From the NCBI GenBank assembly GCA_008360955.1, contig LUCM01003908.1:1-64000 (forward strand): a stretch of DNA of 64,000 nucleotides, written 5' to 3'. Source of the DNA: Fasciolopsis buskii. Its lineage: Eukaryota > Platyhelminthes > Trematoda > Plagiorchiida > Fasciolidae. Shown here in pieces: positions 1 through 13,404 of the stretch. The notes under the pieces are model-generated. The model had not been told where the DNA came from. It did not search any database and worked only from the letters and a program-made list of their open reading frames with translations. How positions within the stretch are numbered: the first letter of the stretch is position 1; each line of letters starts with the position of its first letter. The position numbers and the translations under genes were made by a program.

Positions 1-150
1 TTTCCCACTTGTGTAGGTCCAACCTCTATTTTCCTTGGATATTGACTCTTTTTATGTAAACATGTAACCTTGCGGAAACGGCAGCAGTCAGTGAAGCTTG
101 CTTCGCTGTTTCAGCGCTGAACGATGATATAGATGATGAGTGATTGGTGA
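1..150 (+). mobile_element. RTE-type LINE (family A) 3' UTR tail, cut by window edge
   Basis: Seen: the sequence matches the tail of other family A copies in this window (near 19067-19190, near 56750-56840 and, inverted, near 30380-30450 and 42955-43010). Shared blocks are a TTTCCCAC..TAGGTCCA segment, a GGCAGCAGTCAGTGAAGCTTG block and a short GATGAT-rich end. RTE elements characteristically lack a long poly(A) and end in short tandem repeats, which fits the GATGAT tail. The coding part, if present, lies upstream of the window. Confidence 0.6.
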
Positions 151-639
151 AAAATAAACGAGTGTGGAATAATCGTTTCTAGACGAGAAGGGATAAAGTG
201 TTTTGTTCAACCCGGAAGTACTGCAGGCTTCTCATGTGAAATGGTAATCTCCTAAATGCAACACCATATGGGAAACAAGCTCGTTTCCGGTGGGTTGTAA
301 TCATGCCGTCACATCACATTAAATATGACTAATAATGACTGTGGTAAGGAAAGAAGATGATTGAATGAAGTTTGTTTACGTAAATTGTAATATGAGATGA
401 TCATCTCAAGTTTTATCGATAGTAATCTCTAAGTGTTGAATCCTATCCAACCTAGTGATTGGTTATTTATTGATGGAAGAAGGGTCAGAAGGGTGAGCAG
501 AGCAGGGACAAGTAAACGCACGCCTAGCGCATTAAAATTTAAACCACAACATAAAAAAATCCCAGGGAAGAAATACGTAGTTAGAAAAATCGCAGAAATC
601 CTCGGTTCCATCGTCATCCACCTATTTTAATAATCAACC
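151..639. other. Unassigned intronic sequence
   Basis: No protein similarity, tRNA-like box or clear repeat recognised. Short open frames on both strands (62-65 codons) have no family features. It may include the decayed 3' part of the antisense CR1-like element that follows. Confidence 0.4.
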
Positions 640-1000
640 TGGGGGACTCATAGGTTGGTCTCTAATGTCGAAAACAATTAAGGAGAATTGACAGCTCCTT
701 GGGAGTCTCCAGAATCACTAGTTTAGATAATTTTCCTTCCTTTCTTATGTGCCTAGTTCTGTTGGTGAAGTAGTCTGGTACCGATTCCAAAAGGTACTTG
801 GGACCGTCAAACTCTTCCATTTTGCAAAGTACAAAGGACTGTGGGACATGGTCAAAAGCAGATGAAAAATCTAAGAAGGCGCATCCAACCGATTTTGTGG
901 ATACATCCAAGGATTTAATGATGTGATGAACCAGGAAACAACAGCATCCAAAGTGGACCTGTTTGGTTTCTAGGCCAATCGAAGGAAGATATCGGGTACC
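640..1000 (-). mobile_element. CR1/Jockey-like LINE reverse transcriptase fragment
   Basis: Read on the minus strand, an 82-codon frame contains FLDFSSAFDHVPQS, the RT motif A (catalytic first Asp in F-D) of CR1/Jockey-type LINEs, followed by a DYFTNRTRHIRKEGKLS stretch typical of the segment before motif B. The frame then decays and no YADD motif follows. It is a broken, antisense piece of a non-LTR retrotransposon in the intron upstream of the first visible GAK exon. Confidence 0.7.
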
Positions 1001-1928
1001 AACAAAAGTTTAATGTCCTAGAACTGCACTTTCTGTTACTTTAAGACACATCTCTGAAAAAGAATGCCGCGTTAGCGTGTCTGGGACTCATAAAACGGAT
1101 GACTGCCTGGTCTATGATTCCTAAATCTCTAGCACGGCTTACTGGCTTTCTTTCTTCCCACACAAAAGCCGAATTTCTTTCCCACAAACTTAGCTCTTGT
1201 TAAGCTCTTTTTCTATAATATTCGACTCATCATATGGAGGTGTTGATCCTCAAAGTAGGGCGGGCTGTGTCTCAACTTGTAATAGCCACGTTTCTGGGAT
1301 GTAGCTATTTCAATGACACTATCATGCGTGCAAACGTGCAGCTTATCTCGATTGTCCCAACCAAATGAGCAAAACACGAGTGCAAGTTGGATTAAAGTAA
1401 AAATGTTTTAAGGTACCAGCAGAATTATATAAGGACCTCTTTGGCCAAATCGCCGGATCAGCAGTGGATCAGCTGCCACTGGAAATCAATCTTGGGTACA
1501 ATTTTCTTTCTGATTGTGACAACCTAACCCCTGACCCAAGCGTATTAGCCGACCCACCGAACTTCCTTTTTGATGTGCATGACAAGCCGTGCTCCACTTC
1601 TGTCACCGTAATAGTTTGTGACTACGTTCTGATTCTTAGATGGTCGTCGAGTCCTGATAGTGATAGTAGCAATTCGACTGGTAGTTCTAAGTTACATGAT
1701 CAAGAACACTGATTGCTTCTGCTTTTATCGTCCATCTTCGTGTTTGCAGGGCCCTACTCATCCAGCGTAACCTTTATCAAGTACAGAAAAATACTTTATA
1801 TGACATTAATGTCGTTATTATATCCTCCCACACATTTGCTGATCTTGCTGGCTCATCCAATCACTTTGTCTACTGCCGTTCTGTCCTTTCCTTCACTGCA
1901 TGCTGTCGGATGCGTGGGTGTGCTTCAG
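1001..1928. other. Intron sequence before first visible GAK exon
   Basis: No preceding kinase exon (activation loop, APE motif or the DxW codons before ALGC) could be found here, so the previous exon is probably upstream of the window. Two open frames (82 and 135 codons) lie here; the second merely runs into the true exon and its upstream residues do not resemble a kinase. Confidence 0.5.
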
Positions 1929-2064
1929 GCTCTCGGTTGTGTTCTATTCTACCTCACATGCACTTTCCACCCGTTTGAAGAGTCAGCTAAATTGGCAATC
2001 CTGAATGCGAAATACAATCTCCCTTCGGGCACATCCGAACACACGGCTTTTCATGGGCTTATAC
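1929..2064 (+). CDS. GAK: GAK exon 1 of window: kinase subdomain IX-X
   Basis: Encodes [18 protein letters not shown] and continues to FHGLI, matching the GAK segment after the conserved DxW of subdomain IX (human has ALGCILYLL and HPFEDGAKL). The acceptor is TGCTTCAG; the invariant Trp would end the previous exon, outside the window. The exon ends with C in phase 1 at a GTGAGT donor, and the split codon becomes Arg with the next exon. A LINE begins only about 50 bp past the donor. Confidence 0.92.
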
Positions 2065-3795
2065 GTGAGTTAATTGACCTGGTTGTTCTTATATCTATCG
2101 CCCTAACGATGTCTGCATGATTGTGCTTTGTCGATTAGACCACTCATATCTGTTGTCGGCCGTCGCTCCGTCTTGCTGAGTGACAATGCACAGGGAATTC
2201 AACGTGTGTTAGATCGCTTGGTACGGTATATCCTTTGCGCCTTCAAAGTGCAACGACTTCAAGAATGACAGGAACCTGTACCTGGACTTACCGTTTGTCG
2301 CGACCTCTTAGAAGTAATCAATAGCTCCAAGTACCTCGGGAGCCTGATCACATCTGGCTGTGTTGGAAGGAGGTATCATCACGAATTGCGAAAGCCAGAG
2401 CAGCTTTCGTGAACTTGCAACATTTTTGGCGCCGTCATGACATCCGCCTTCCATCAAAGGAAGGATGTGCAATGCGAGACCTGGCTTATCCTTGTTGAGG
2501 ATGTCCGGCAACTTTCTGTTTTCGACCATCAGTGTCTCCGAAGCATTGCTCGATTCTTGTCGGAATGCTGGGTGAGCATTGACGAGATGCATCGTCGTGC
2601 GTTGGGTGCAGATAGTCGTCCTGTGACTGAGATAGTCACTGTACATCGCCTTCGGTGGTTTGGACACGCATTGGGTATGTCTGCCCATCGTCAACCTTTT
2701 CATACTCTTTCTGCAGGCGCTGGGCAAGGCTGGGAGAAGCTATTTGGCGGTCAGGCTGTGACTTGATCTAGTGGTATGAAGAAGTTAGGTTCGGCTTTAG
2801 CCTCCGTTGGTGCTTCCCGCCTTCCTGGTTGGGGTCCATGAGATGAAGGTTACTGCTGATTGGAGACACTGGGAGATATGGCTCAGAACCGAAGTCAGTG
2901 GCGAGATGCTGTGTGGCTTGTTTGAAGAACTCATCTCCCATTAAAATATTCTGGAAACAGCCAAAAAGTCACAATGGGTGCAGCGAAAACATGAGAAAAC
3001 AATGGGTTTGTTATGGTTTATTACCCCCCCCCCCGTATTTGCGCACTTTCTGTGAAGTTCCACTTACATGTTGCGTCGGCATGATGATTGTTTTCGAGTC
3101 GGTGTATAGTATACAATATATATATATATATTTATATGTATATACATATATATGCATATATATATCCGAACTCAGATTTAAAGGTACTTGGTCCTGCATA
3201 TTTTACATGAACCCCATTCGGTTTCGTTAATCGGATACACATGTGGACTCGCAGAGGGATATGAAACTGTTCAAAGGAGGTAATGTGACGTCACAGTCTG
3301 TAGTACTTCGTCCACAGACTGTCCGAAGCATTTGATGGTTTTTGGCATTCAAATATCAGTCCTTATTGAGCTGCTTTTATTCGTACTGACATTATTGCTG
3401 TTGCTTGCTGGACGTAACGGCTTTCTAACCATCCAAATTTGTGCATGCGTACAGTTTCCCTCCCAATGAGCACAGCAATCATTCATCCATTATGGTCATA
3501 GACGGCTGTTCGCTTTCTTCCGGCTTGCTATCACTCCTGGTCTATTGAAACTGTGTTTTCGTCCCACTTCACGTTTCAGGACTTTGATTGCCGGCTCCCA
3601 TCCTCTGTGTAGTAGACCCTTGCGCCTGCATGGCCACTTTTCCACTGTGGTCGTACGTCAGGCATGTAATAAAAAATCGTCCTCGGTTTTAAATGAAGAT
3701 TTCAATTATATTGTCAATTATCTTAAACGTATTACATGTTAGGTGAGCTAACTGGCAGATTTTATTGTTCTGTGAAACCCTTATATATATACATT

Positions 3796-3844
<49 letters not shown>

Positions 3845-6800
3845 CACAAATCTGTGGACAGACCACGTGGCATCTCGGCCGTGGGAAAAGACAGAAGTAA
3901 TGACCCTGAAATAGAGAAGCGAAACAAAACTTTGTAGAGTTCTCTACACGTGTGATAGCTCATTCGTTATTCACCTTCACATCATCCGCTCTACATAGAA
4001 ATGCATGACTTATCAGTGGGCTTTTTATTGCTTGTTTGCCCAAACTGCTACGAGCCTTCGACTAAACGGCCTAACGATGGTTTGAAAGTCTTAATCCGCT
4101 GGGGGGCGGGTGGCTGATTACTCGATTCATACATCAATTGAATGAAGCCGGACATCCCGGGTGCCAAGTATACCTCTTTGCCACAGATGCCGGTGGGTGT
4201 TGAATCTTATACTTCGTATGCCGTCCGTAGGTAATTTGGAATCAGGTTTTAACCGTATTTCTTAGGCTGATTAGCAGTGATCACTCAAACCGGTGGAGGG
4301 CACCCCGGCATTCACCTTCACCTTCGCACCTTGGTAGAAACACCTCCACCAAGAGGAGGCCATGAGTAGGACTTCCTGTGCAGAGGCTGTTTGGGAGTCA
4401 CTGTTATTTGAAAGCATTCCGAAAGGCAAAAGGGCCAATGACCCTGTTGGATCCTGAAAACACTCAAACCTAACCATGATAAGACATCTGAAGATTTTCT
4501 GTCCAACATAGTCATTGTCTTTACATGGCATTCTCCAAGGCTTTTTCAGTTTTCAACAGGCTCCACATCTGGGTTCTTGTCGTTTGATATCTTTACGTGG
4601 AAGAACAGCCTTGTTCGTTGAATTGCGAAGTAGTAGCAATCAACGTTCAATGTCTTTCCCTTTGATAACACATTTGGGTGCTACTCCTGAGTCTTTATTT
4701 TCGCATTTTCTACCGATTCACTTGTTTTATCCTGACGCGTATCAGCAAGCCTAAATTTTACCCGACTCCATCGGAACTAAAAGCTCATTTTCCTGATGAA
4801 TAAATTCGTTAAATACCTTGATGTGTTTTGTAATTTCCGTTTTCCTGTTGCTTGCTGCTCACTCAGGTCAGATGTTGCTACTGGATCCCCGCCAGCGGCC
4901 CACAGTGACAGAGGTGCTCGGCGAACTATCCGAGCTGGCATCAATGCGTGAAATCCGTGTCAGTGGACCCGTGTCCTTCCTGGTTGAGTTACACAAACGA
5001 CGCGGGGGTTTAACCACGGCGACTTCGAAGCCTGTCCCGTCTACACCATGTAAGTCGTGCTGGCGTTCAAGCACTTACACACCCAACTAATTGACTCTAT
5101 GCAGCACCAGAAAATTTTTTTCTTACGCTATCAGACTCCTTATAGTGTTGTTAGCAAAATAGTTGAGGTTAGTTGCCTTCGAAGTCATTGAGTCGTTTAT
5201 AGCCGTTCCGATATGCCCTTTAATGTATCAGTTATTCAGCCCTCGGAAAATGTTCCCAGTATTTTCAAAGCAAAATCTCCATGCCCTAAATATCGTTGAT
5301 TCTCAATCTTAAAGTGTATTACTCTGTAAACATCACAATCTGTCAAAAGTCCCCTTTTGACGCTTAAGCCAATCTTCATGAACAACCAACCATAGGGTAC
5401 AGTAATGAGAGTAATACTAATAACAATAATGCTAATGATAAAAATTTTTCACTTCCTTTACTTAGTGCACAAAATATGCGCGATATTCTCGGAAGGGAGT
5501 TGCAACTCTTGAAAGATTCCCAGTCGAGGAAGTAACCGGCTTTGGGAGTTTGAACCTGTCACTTTTGTGCTCAAGTTTTTTATCACTACCAGCCAGCGAT
5601 GTGTTCCAAAAAGTAACCCGAGTGGCTAAGATTATCACACTCACTTAGTCAAAAATTACTTCTCTCCGACAAATAAGGTTGCTTGGTGGCTGTCACGCAG
5701 GACCATCGAGAAATCAGTACACACTCTAGGTTCTGGATCATGGGCAAAAATTTGTTTATAAATGTGAAGAAGAAAACCTTGGAAATCTTACTGGAACCAA
5801 AAGCGACTCACTCTCCCGGTGAAACATTTTGGCGTTTCATGTGAATTTGTGCAGAGTATGCATGCGAATATGTCTCTTCTTCAGTGTTGTCTTTATCACT
5901 TTTCATTGCTGTATTTCTCTTCTGGTCTATGGGAAGATTACTATTTCTGCGAAGAATTTTGAAGGCTGGTTCTCAGCTATTTGAAGCAGTGGCTTGGGCT
6001 GAGACCAACGGGAAATCATATACAAAAACTTTAAAATAAGATAAACCCTGTGATACTGTGTTCATTAAACTTAGCAGTTGGCCAGTGGAAGTAGCGAACT
6101 AGTCGGAAATATCCTGAACCACATAACGGGCGGGTGGACCAGAGATGAGTTGTTTATCTTTTTTAACCCAAATCTATGTTCGCCTCATGGGGTTTACTGC
6201 TTCCATTGTATTATTAGTAACAGTGTTCCTAGAAGTCACCTCAAACAAATTCGATCTCATTCTCTGCTGTGGAAGTCTCACCTCATTGCCTTCTCGTGGT
6301 GGGTGTGCTCCTAACAAAGTGCGAGAACGAAGTCCCATCTCCGACTCTCTCCACCCGTTTGACTAGTGATTTGTAGTCAGCCTAAAAGAGGTGACTAGAA
6401 TGTGATCCCAAACCAACCAAGGGTAGCGGGTAAAGCACCTGGCGCTGTCTTCATCGTCATCAGTGGTGGATGGATCTACTAGGAATCCAGAATGTCTGGC
6501 TTTACCCGAAATCCGTATGGACTCAGCAAGCAGTCTCTGATCCCCGCTGAACAAGTAAATCTCCACAACGTCCAACTGTTAGACCCATCCATTAAAGCTT
6601 CACTGTAGAGATTTATAAGTCAGCAATTTACTTTGGCCCGAAAAACAGTAGCGTAACGCTCGCAGACGAGGAGTGAATTATGATGAGCAGTGGATTATGT
6701 GGTTGTGTAGTAGGAATGAGCCGACTTAGGTTTCTGTTTCCGTTAGCGCTTTCCTTTGCTGTTATGCCTGCGGCAACATTATACCTTTACTCAGTTTTTT

Positions 6801-9800
6801 TTGCAACATATAAGTGTTTTTATACGCTTGTCACAAATCTGAATACAGATCAAATACCATCACAGCCATGCAAGCGAGCAACATTCCGGGCAAAAAACAC
6901 TAAACACCGTGTAAGGTCCCTCATGCGTATTTAGTCCCCTGGTCCCTTCCACATTAACGATATTCCTTCAGAATGCCGTATGCTCAATCCCAAGTAGAGA
7001 GTTGCCTTACGGGCTGCACCCATAGCCTTTGATCAGAGGGCCTGATCGGGAAGGTTTAACAGCGAAACAATGTGCCCACAAACCATTGGGAGTCTGTTAC
7101 GGGCCTTCCAGTCCATGTGTCTTTAGGTGATTTCACTTTAGGGACTCCACAACCCGCGACATCTCATCAAAGCTGATGGTCGAGAATGTCGATTGCTGAA
7201 AGACTTTCCATTTCCCTACACTTTCCTAGCTATCACTGCTCCCGGTCATTTCTTAGACTCCCGGTAACTTGACTTCTCGTGAGTCTACGCGTCTCATTTT
7301 GCGCTGCATCCGAGGGGATGAATCTGTGGGATCTAACAAAGGAATTGAAGTCGAGAGTATCTATCGTTTCTGGGGTTTACTTTAAAACGTTTGCTGCTTA
7401 GCGATTGCCATTGAATGAAGAGCCTCCGTCAGCTAATTTTATCATGCGCTTCGATCTCAGGCACATTGGTGACATCAAAACACCTTGAAAGCTCCGGTGG
7501 AAATGAAGTCGGCGATGATTACCTAGAATTCACGGTGCAGAACAAGTGGCTTTTGTGTTTTTGTGATCTCAGATTAGACGCAAATGTAAACAAGCACGAT
7601 CTGAGTTCATGGATGTGGGTAGGGTTATCGGCATGATAGAATAATTGGATTGAGGTCAGTTGTTCAACTTTATTCCTAGCGATCGATTGTCCACTATTCC
7701 CGGTCCTTCTTCAGTTTTTGAGCTCTGAGCTTGATGGTCTAAAAGCCATAGTCATGCCGGCCTTGGGCCCGCTTCGAACGGGTTCTTCTCGGTATGATCC
7801 CAATCAACAGTCGTTTTCGTGCAGTTCGACTGGACGGTTCTGTGCGTGTCAATAGCTGTTGGCTGAAACGTCCTTGTATGCTCATCCTATTTATATATGC
7901 GCTCACAGATTACAGCCCTCCCTAGACCAGAAACGACTTCTACCTGGTCTTATCTTAATTATTCCGAATTGAGCGTTCAGCGAAAGTTTTCATCGTTTGC
8001 GACTTTAGCGCCCGCCTTGGACACTTAGCGGAGACCGGATTACACAGAGGGCTATATTCTGTCCCCGAAGGTTACGTCCGCAGAGGTGGTCTGAGAATTT
8101 TCTGAAAACAGGCTACTTCTTGGGACATCACATTTTGTCATCAAAACCAACTCCGGCTCACCTGTCGCTCTCGTTCGTTTTCATATGTTTGGAGTCGAAT
8201 TCGTCGCTTTCTGTTCGGCCATCGGTGGCTTGGATCAATACAAAATTCCCGATCATTATGGTCCATATCCGTTAACTCACATCATGCTTTAGTACCTTTT
8301 TGCTTATATTTGCGTCTAATCTGAGATCACACGAGCACAAAAGCCACTAGGCAATCATCGCCGATTTCATTTCCACTGATCACTGAGGAGTTAGTTTGGT
8401 ACGTTTCGCATCTAGTTGGTTTCCCACGGCGAAACAAACAAATGGGGTTGGCTTTTGTCCAGCGTAGCCTGTAACTGGGTCATTGAAAAGTATGTATTCG
8501 GAGACGGGGACATTGAGAAGGCCTTGAGAGCCATCAGATGTCTCCTGTTCGCTCCAATACACTCGGTGGAATCTCGGGAACAGTTGCGTCGAAGGAAGCA
8601 ATTGAGCGGAGATGTGTTATATTGTATTGGGGATTGTATTGTATTGTATTGTATTGAACGTCCGTACCTTCGTATGTGAATTGAGGCGCTTAGCAATCCG
8701 GGGCTACCCAGGCGCAGGGAACGAAGGAATTGGATGGTAAGTGCTAGTATAATTGACGGAAGGTGCATCCAGCCGCTCGATTAAGAGAGTACTGTTACAC
8801 GAAACTTATAAAAACTTTAGTGGATCTGTAAAATGCGCGAGGAAGAAGAATGCCTTCGCTATCTCCAACTCGGTCGGATCCGGATTGTTTGTGTGGTTCG
8901 GACTCAGCCACGGATTCGGGGTACTTAGGAATACGGACTGACACAAGCCGGTAGGATAGAACAGCGTCGAGAAGTTACGGACGCAGAGTGAATCGCGATT
9001 GTAGAAGTGAGCCGTGACTCAGGATAAATGCGCGAGTGTTCTCGATAGGTCTCTTACAGCCGCCGCTAGGCTGCAGACCAACGGAAAGCGGTGGGTTCAT
9101 CATTTCTGCCGTTTCACTACGTTCCAGGAATCCAGAATCTTTAACCGTTAGGGTCACGATTAATGTTTTTGAATTAGTGGGCTTGGTAGACACCAGTGCA
9201 GTCCGTAGCCTTGTGAATACTGTGATGGTGAGACGTTAGGCTGCTGTGGAATTATTGTCATGCCTATTTAGGCTGATAACTGTTAATGGGAGGGAGTTGT
9301 GCGTGAGAATCAATCCTGTTTCCATCCCGGTCGGGAGGTGTTAGACAATAGTCGTATATTCCGTTGATCCACGATTTCTGTCCTGCTTGATCTGAAATCG
9401 GCTTTCGACTCGGTCGTTCGTATGGTTATTTTGCGCTGTCTATCATTGAGAGGTGTGCCAGAGAAATTCATTTCACTCATCCAATCTCTGGTATGACAGC
9501 AACCGAAGCTGAGTTCGCACTTATGACGATGTTTCACCGGGGTTCACTACGACTTCTTGTGTCCGTCGGGATTTTCCCCTTCTGCCTTTACTTTTTAACT
9601 TTGTCATTGGAATGGTTACGTAGATAGCCGTATTCTCGTGTTAGAATGGTGGTATTGATATTTGCTCAGAGAGGAGTCTGTCTGACGTAGAGTGTGCGGA
9701 GCATGCTAGGTTACTGAGTAAAGATCCAATTGAGTTGCTGGTTTTTCTCGATCTCCTGAACGGCGGTGTAGGTATGTCTGGTATGTGGTTTGCGTCTTCG

Positions 9801-12800
9801 ATGTAAAATGGTGTTACGGGACTGTATTGGCTCAAATCTGAACCTTGTTTTTGCAGGGAAAGAATCGGAGGAGGTGGGTAGATTTAGTTACTTGAGTAGT
9901 TGTATCTCATTTGGGGGTGGTATATCTGGAGAATTGTCTTCGCGCACGCAACAGACTCGTTCGGGATTTGCTAATTTGAGGCGTGCGTGGTGTAGGGGTG
10001 ACATCCGGTTACCGATCAAGGTCGAGTATACACAGCAGCATTGAGGTCGGTATTGTTCTACGGTTCCGAAAAATGTCCGTTGAGAGTGGAAGATATACGA
10101 AGGCTTTTGATGTTTAGACACCGTTTTCTTCGTAGTGTTGGCTGAACGTTTTGGGAGAATTTTGTGAATACCCCAGAGGTTTTGAGAACAAGCACTGAAT
10201 CATAATGGGCTGAGGTGGTTTAGATATGTTTTGCTCATGCCCACAGAACGGCTGCCTCTTTCAATTGTTAGGCCGACACCATGAGCGCTTCAGTTCAGCG
10301 TACGCGGCTCGAGCCTTTTACATGTATTCTGCTTCGTTTTTGGTGTCTTCTTGATGTCTTTTGTCATTGGAAATCGATCCATGCTTCTTCGTCGCCGTAG
10401 CTCAACATGGATAAGCGTCATTGAACTCAAAGTTGAGAACTATGGGTCCAGAGCTGTTTCGTCTTTACCAGGACGCAACAGTTATAGTACATATCCATCG
10501 TTCTCCTAACCCGAAGTCAGATTCATTCATTTAGCTACCCGGAGTGGCTGTCAGCGGTCTACTAAATGTCAACACCCTCTGTTATGCTCATACTCCTTGA
10601 TTTGTTGGTGCTATCGGTCACCTCAGTTTATGACGCATTGATCTGCGCCACATCTTTGCTGACTCAGATCCATGTCCGATAGGTGTCATTAAGTTGATGA
10701 TTACCATCTCTTTTAGAACCACGGTAAGACCAACGCAGTCGAGGGGTCCCCACGCAAGCATTTTTGTCCAAAATAATTCAAGCCAAAGAGCTTCGTTTTA
10801 GGTCTGTCTATCTGACTCGCCATTCGGATTTCCCGTGGGCTTATTGGCGTGTTGAGGAAATCCGACTTATGATACAAAAAACTCATTTGGCGCGACTAAT
10901 CCATAACGCTGTCATATGTTCGGTAGAGGTGAGCATAAATTTAGTCATCCTATTCCATTCCGTTTCACTGCAACAAACTAACCAACTTACTCCGAAGAGC
11001 AAGACATATTTCGGGACTCATTTTACACAGTCCAAATGTGTGTGTGTTTGTGTGTGCGTATGCATGATAGTTAGAGTTAATATAGGCACCTCATAGGTTC
11101 GTTATCTGCCATTCCGTGCGTCTTTATTTTGGTTATAAAAGAATAGATACACTGTCTAATTATTTCTCATTCTCTGAATAATGCCGCCTTTGTATTTTGG
11201 TCTTTGAAGCGCTTACTGTCCGACAGTGTTTCCTTTTGGCCAGTTAGGGATATCGGCTTTTCTTGCACGCTCTAACCGGTCGACTGGCTCCTCTGGTTGC
11301 ATTCACTTTTCCGGGATTTGATCCTCCGAAATCAATTGCTGTAGACAATTGGTGCTTTGGATGAATGCCGCTGTCAGTTTCATTCTTTTGTTGGAACCCT
11401 TTATTCTTCGATGTATTTCAATTTATGGTATTTTTTGTTCCGTCTTTCATTATTTTCGGTTCTTTTTCTGTCTTACCACTTTTACTGTGATACAGGAATC
11501 CTAGCCATTGTGCGTTGATTTGAGGTTAATATTTGTCCAGACTGAACTGAACTGAATACCTTTCACGGCTGCTGTCTTGCTAATGGTAGTTGATCTCGCA
11601 AGCGCTACAGGGGTTTAATTTCGTAAAATTGCCTCTTCTCTACCTGGACACCAGATAGTACGACAGCTCACTTATTACCTGAACATGAATGATTTTTAAT
11701 CCTAAGCCGGCATTTCATTTCTCATTTGGCCTCCTTTCAGACACACACACATCGTGCAAAGCTTATCTGATCTATCAGCCGTCTTCAATTCTTCGTGTTT
11801 CAGTTTAACATCTATTGGAAATTTTAATTGGCTACAATAACACTATCGTTTTCTTTTTTGGATATCAGCCAAGTCAGCGAATTCCGTTGTTCGTCTTCGG
11901 TGTTCCTTTCTGCTGTTCACATTTAATGTGTGAGTGCGTATATAACAACGGTTGTGTTTGACTCGTACACGGGAAACCCTAGTTGTCGACGTTTTACTCA
12001 TTGTCATTTTGTTGGCACCCCTTTACGGTCCATCAGGATTCTTCTGGATTCCTCTCGTGCTCCCGCCAGCGTTAGCATGGACTAAGACCGCGGTGCTTGA
12101 TTGAATCCCAGTTGGCAGTTGGTTGTATACAACGAGGTTTAGAGGTCTGCGCAAAATAACTAATCGTCTTGCCGATAGATCCATTTTGCTTGTCAGCTCG
12201 GCTCATGTACCTACGACTGCGATTGAAAACATGTTCGAACAAAAGTCGCATGACCCTTCCTAAGTGAGACAGACCAGACTAGCATCGGGATTTCAAATGT
12301 TATGAATGCTAGAGCCGAATGCCTTTCCACAAGTGAGGTGCAGCTGGGAGACTCCTTTGGTCTCGTTTTTCATTTTATAGAAAAAACAAAACACTTGTTT
12401 TTTTATTCAGGTCATCGTTTGTCGCTAGTACGATTTGCAGACGTTCGATTCACTCATGGATAATGGAGTTCGTAGGCTTATAGGAGGAGGATTTTTTCAT
12501 CACAATTTCAGCTGTTTTGAAAACGACAGAGGAATAGTGGCTGTATGTTTAGACCATGGTCTGTTTCTCGCATATGCTAATTTCAGACGCACCATTCGTC
12601 GGTACTTTCGAATTAGCAGTGGGTCCATTTTAATCACATAGCTACTAGCTGCCAGTGGCGGGCTGTCTACAAGGTCCCCGGTTCCACCGAAGTGCTCCTC
12701 TCGACTTCAATCACTCGTTAATCTGCATTGAGTTATTCGTGTGCTTCGGTTTTCGCATCTGTAACTGAATCCCATGTCCAAGGTAGAGTGATCCATGGAG

Positions 12801-13362
12801 AATACCGCCGTTTTCCCAGGCCATTGAAAATGAGTGGGTAATCTACGTTGAATTAGAAACTCTCCATTACCTTAGTTCAAGTGATGAAGAGGTCTGGATG
12901 CTATGAGAAGTGACCGCAACAGGTAAAACATTCAATGACCTAGCTCCTGTTTGTTATAACAAAGGCGGAATACTGCATACCATGCAAGAATCAGCCAAAG
13001 AATACCGTGGCGCCAATAGTCAAAACAATTTTTACGCTCAGACAAGGACTCAGTCGGAGTATGTACGCATAAACAGGGACATCGTACAGAACGAATACAC
13101 GGAACGCAGAGATCAGCGTCACTGTGGGTACGGAACATCAAGCAGGTAGGATAAGACGGCGTGATAGCATGAGGGAAGTTCGAATGGAATAAAAGTTGCG
13201 TGAAATTTGAAAGACATGGAAAAAGATCGTATCCCAAACAAATCGGAATTAACAAATTCAAGCCGGAAATGCGCCATGGAGATGGTGATTCAACCTGTCT
13301 ATGACCTGACTGATGATAGGCTTGGCTGATTAATCGATCCGACTAGTGTAAAGAATTATGAG

Positions 13363-13404
<42 letters not shown>

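Noticed and set aside
1464..2120. Upstream frames read as an N-terminal extension of the kinase exon
   Set aside because: Residues before ALGC show no DxW or activation-loop motif, and a good TGCTTCAG acceptor lies exactly at the point where similarity starts.
3024..3034. Run of C residues
   Set aside because: A simple homopolymer with no associated feature.
11036..11060. TG-rich run
   Set aside because: Short and interrupted; ordinary simple sequence.
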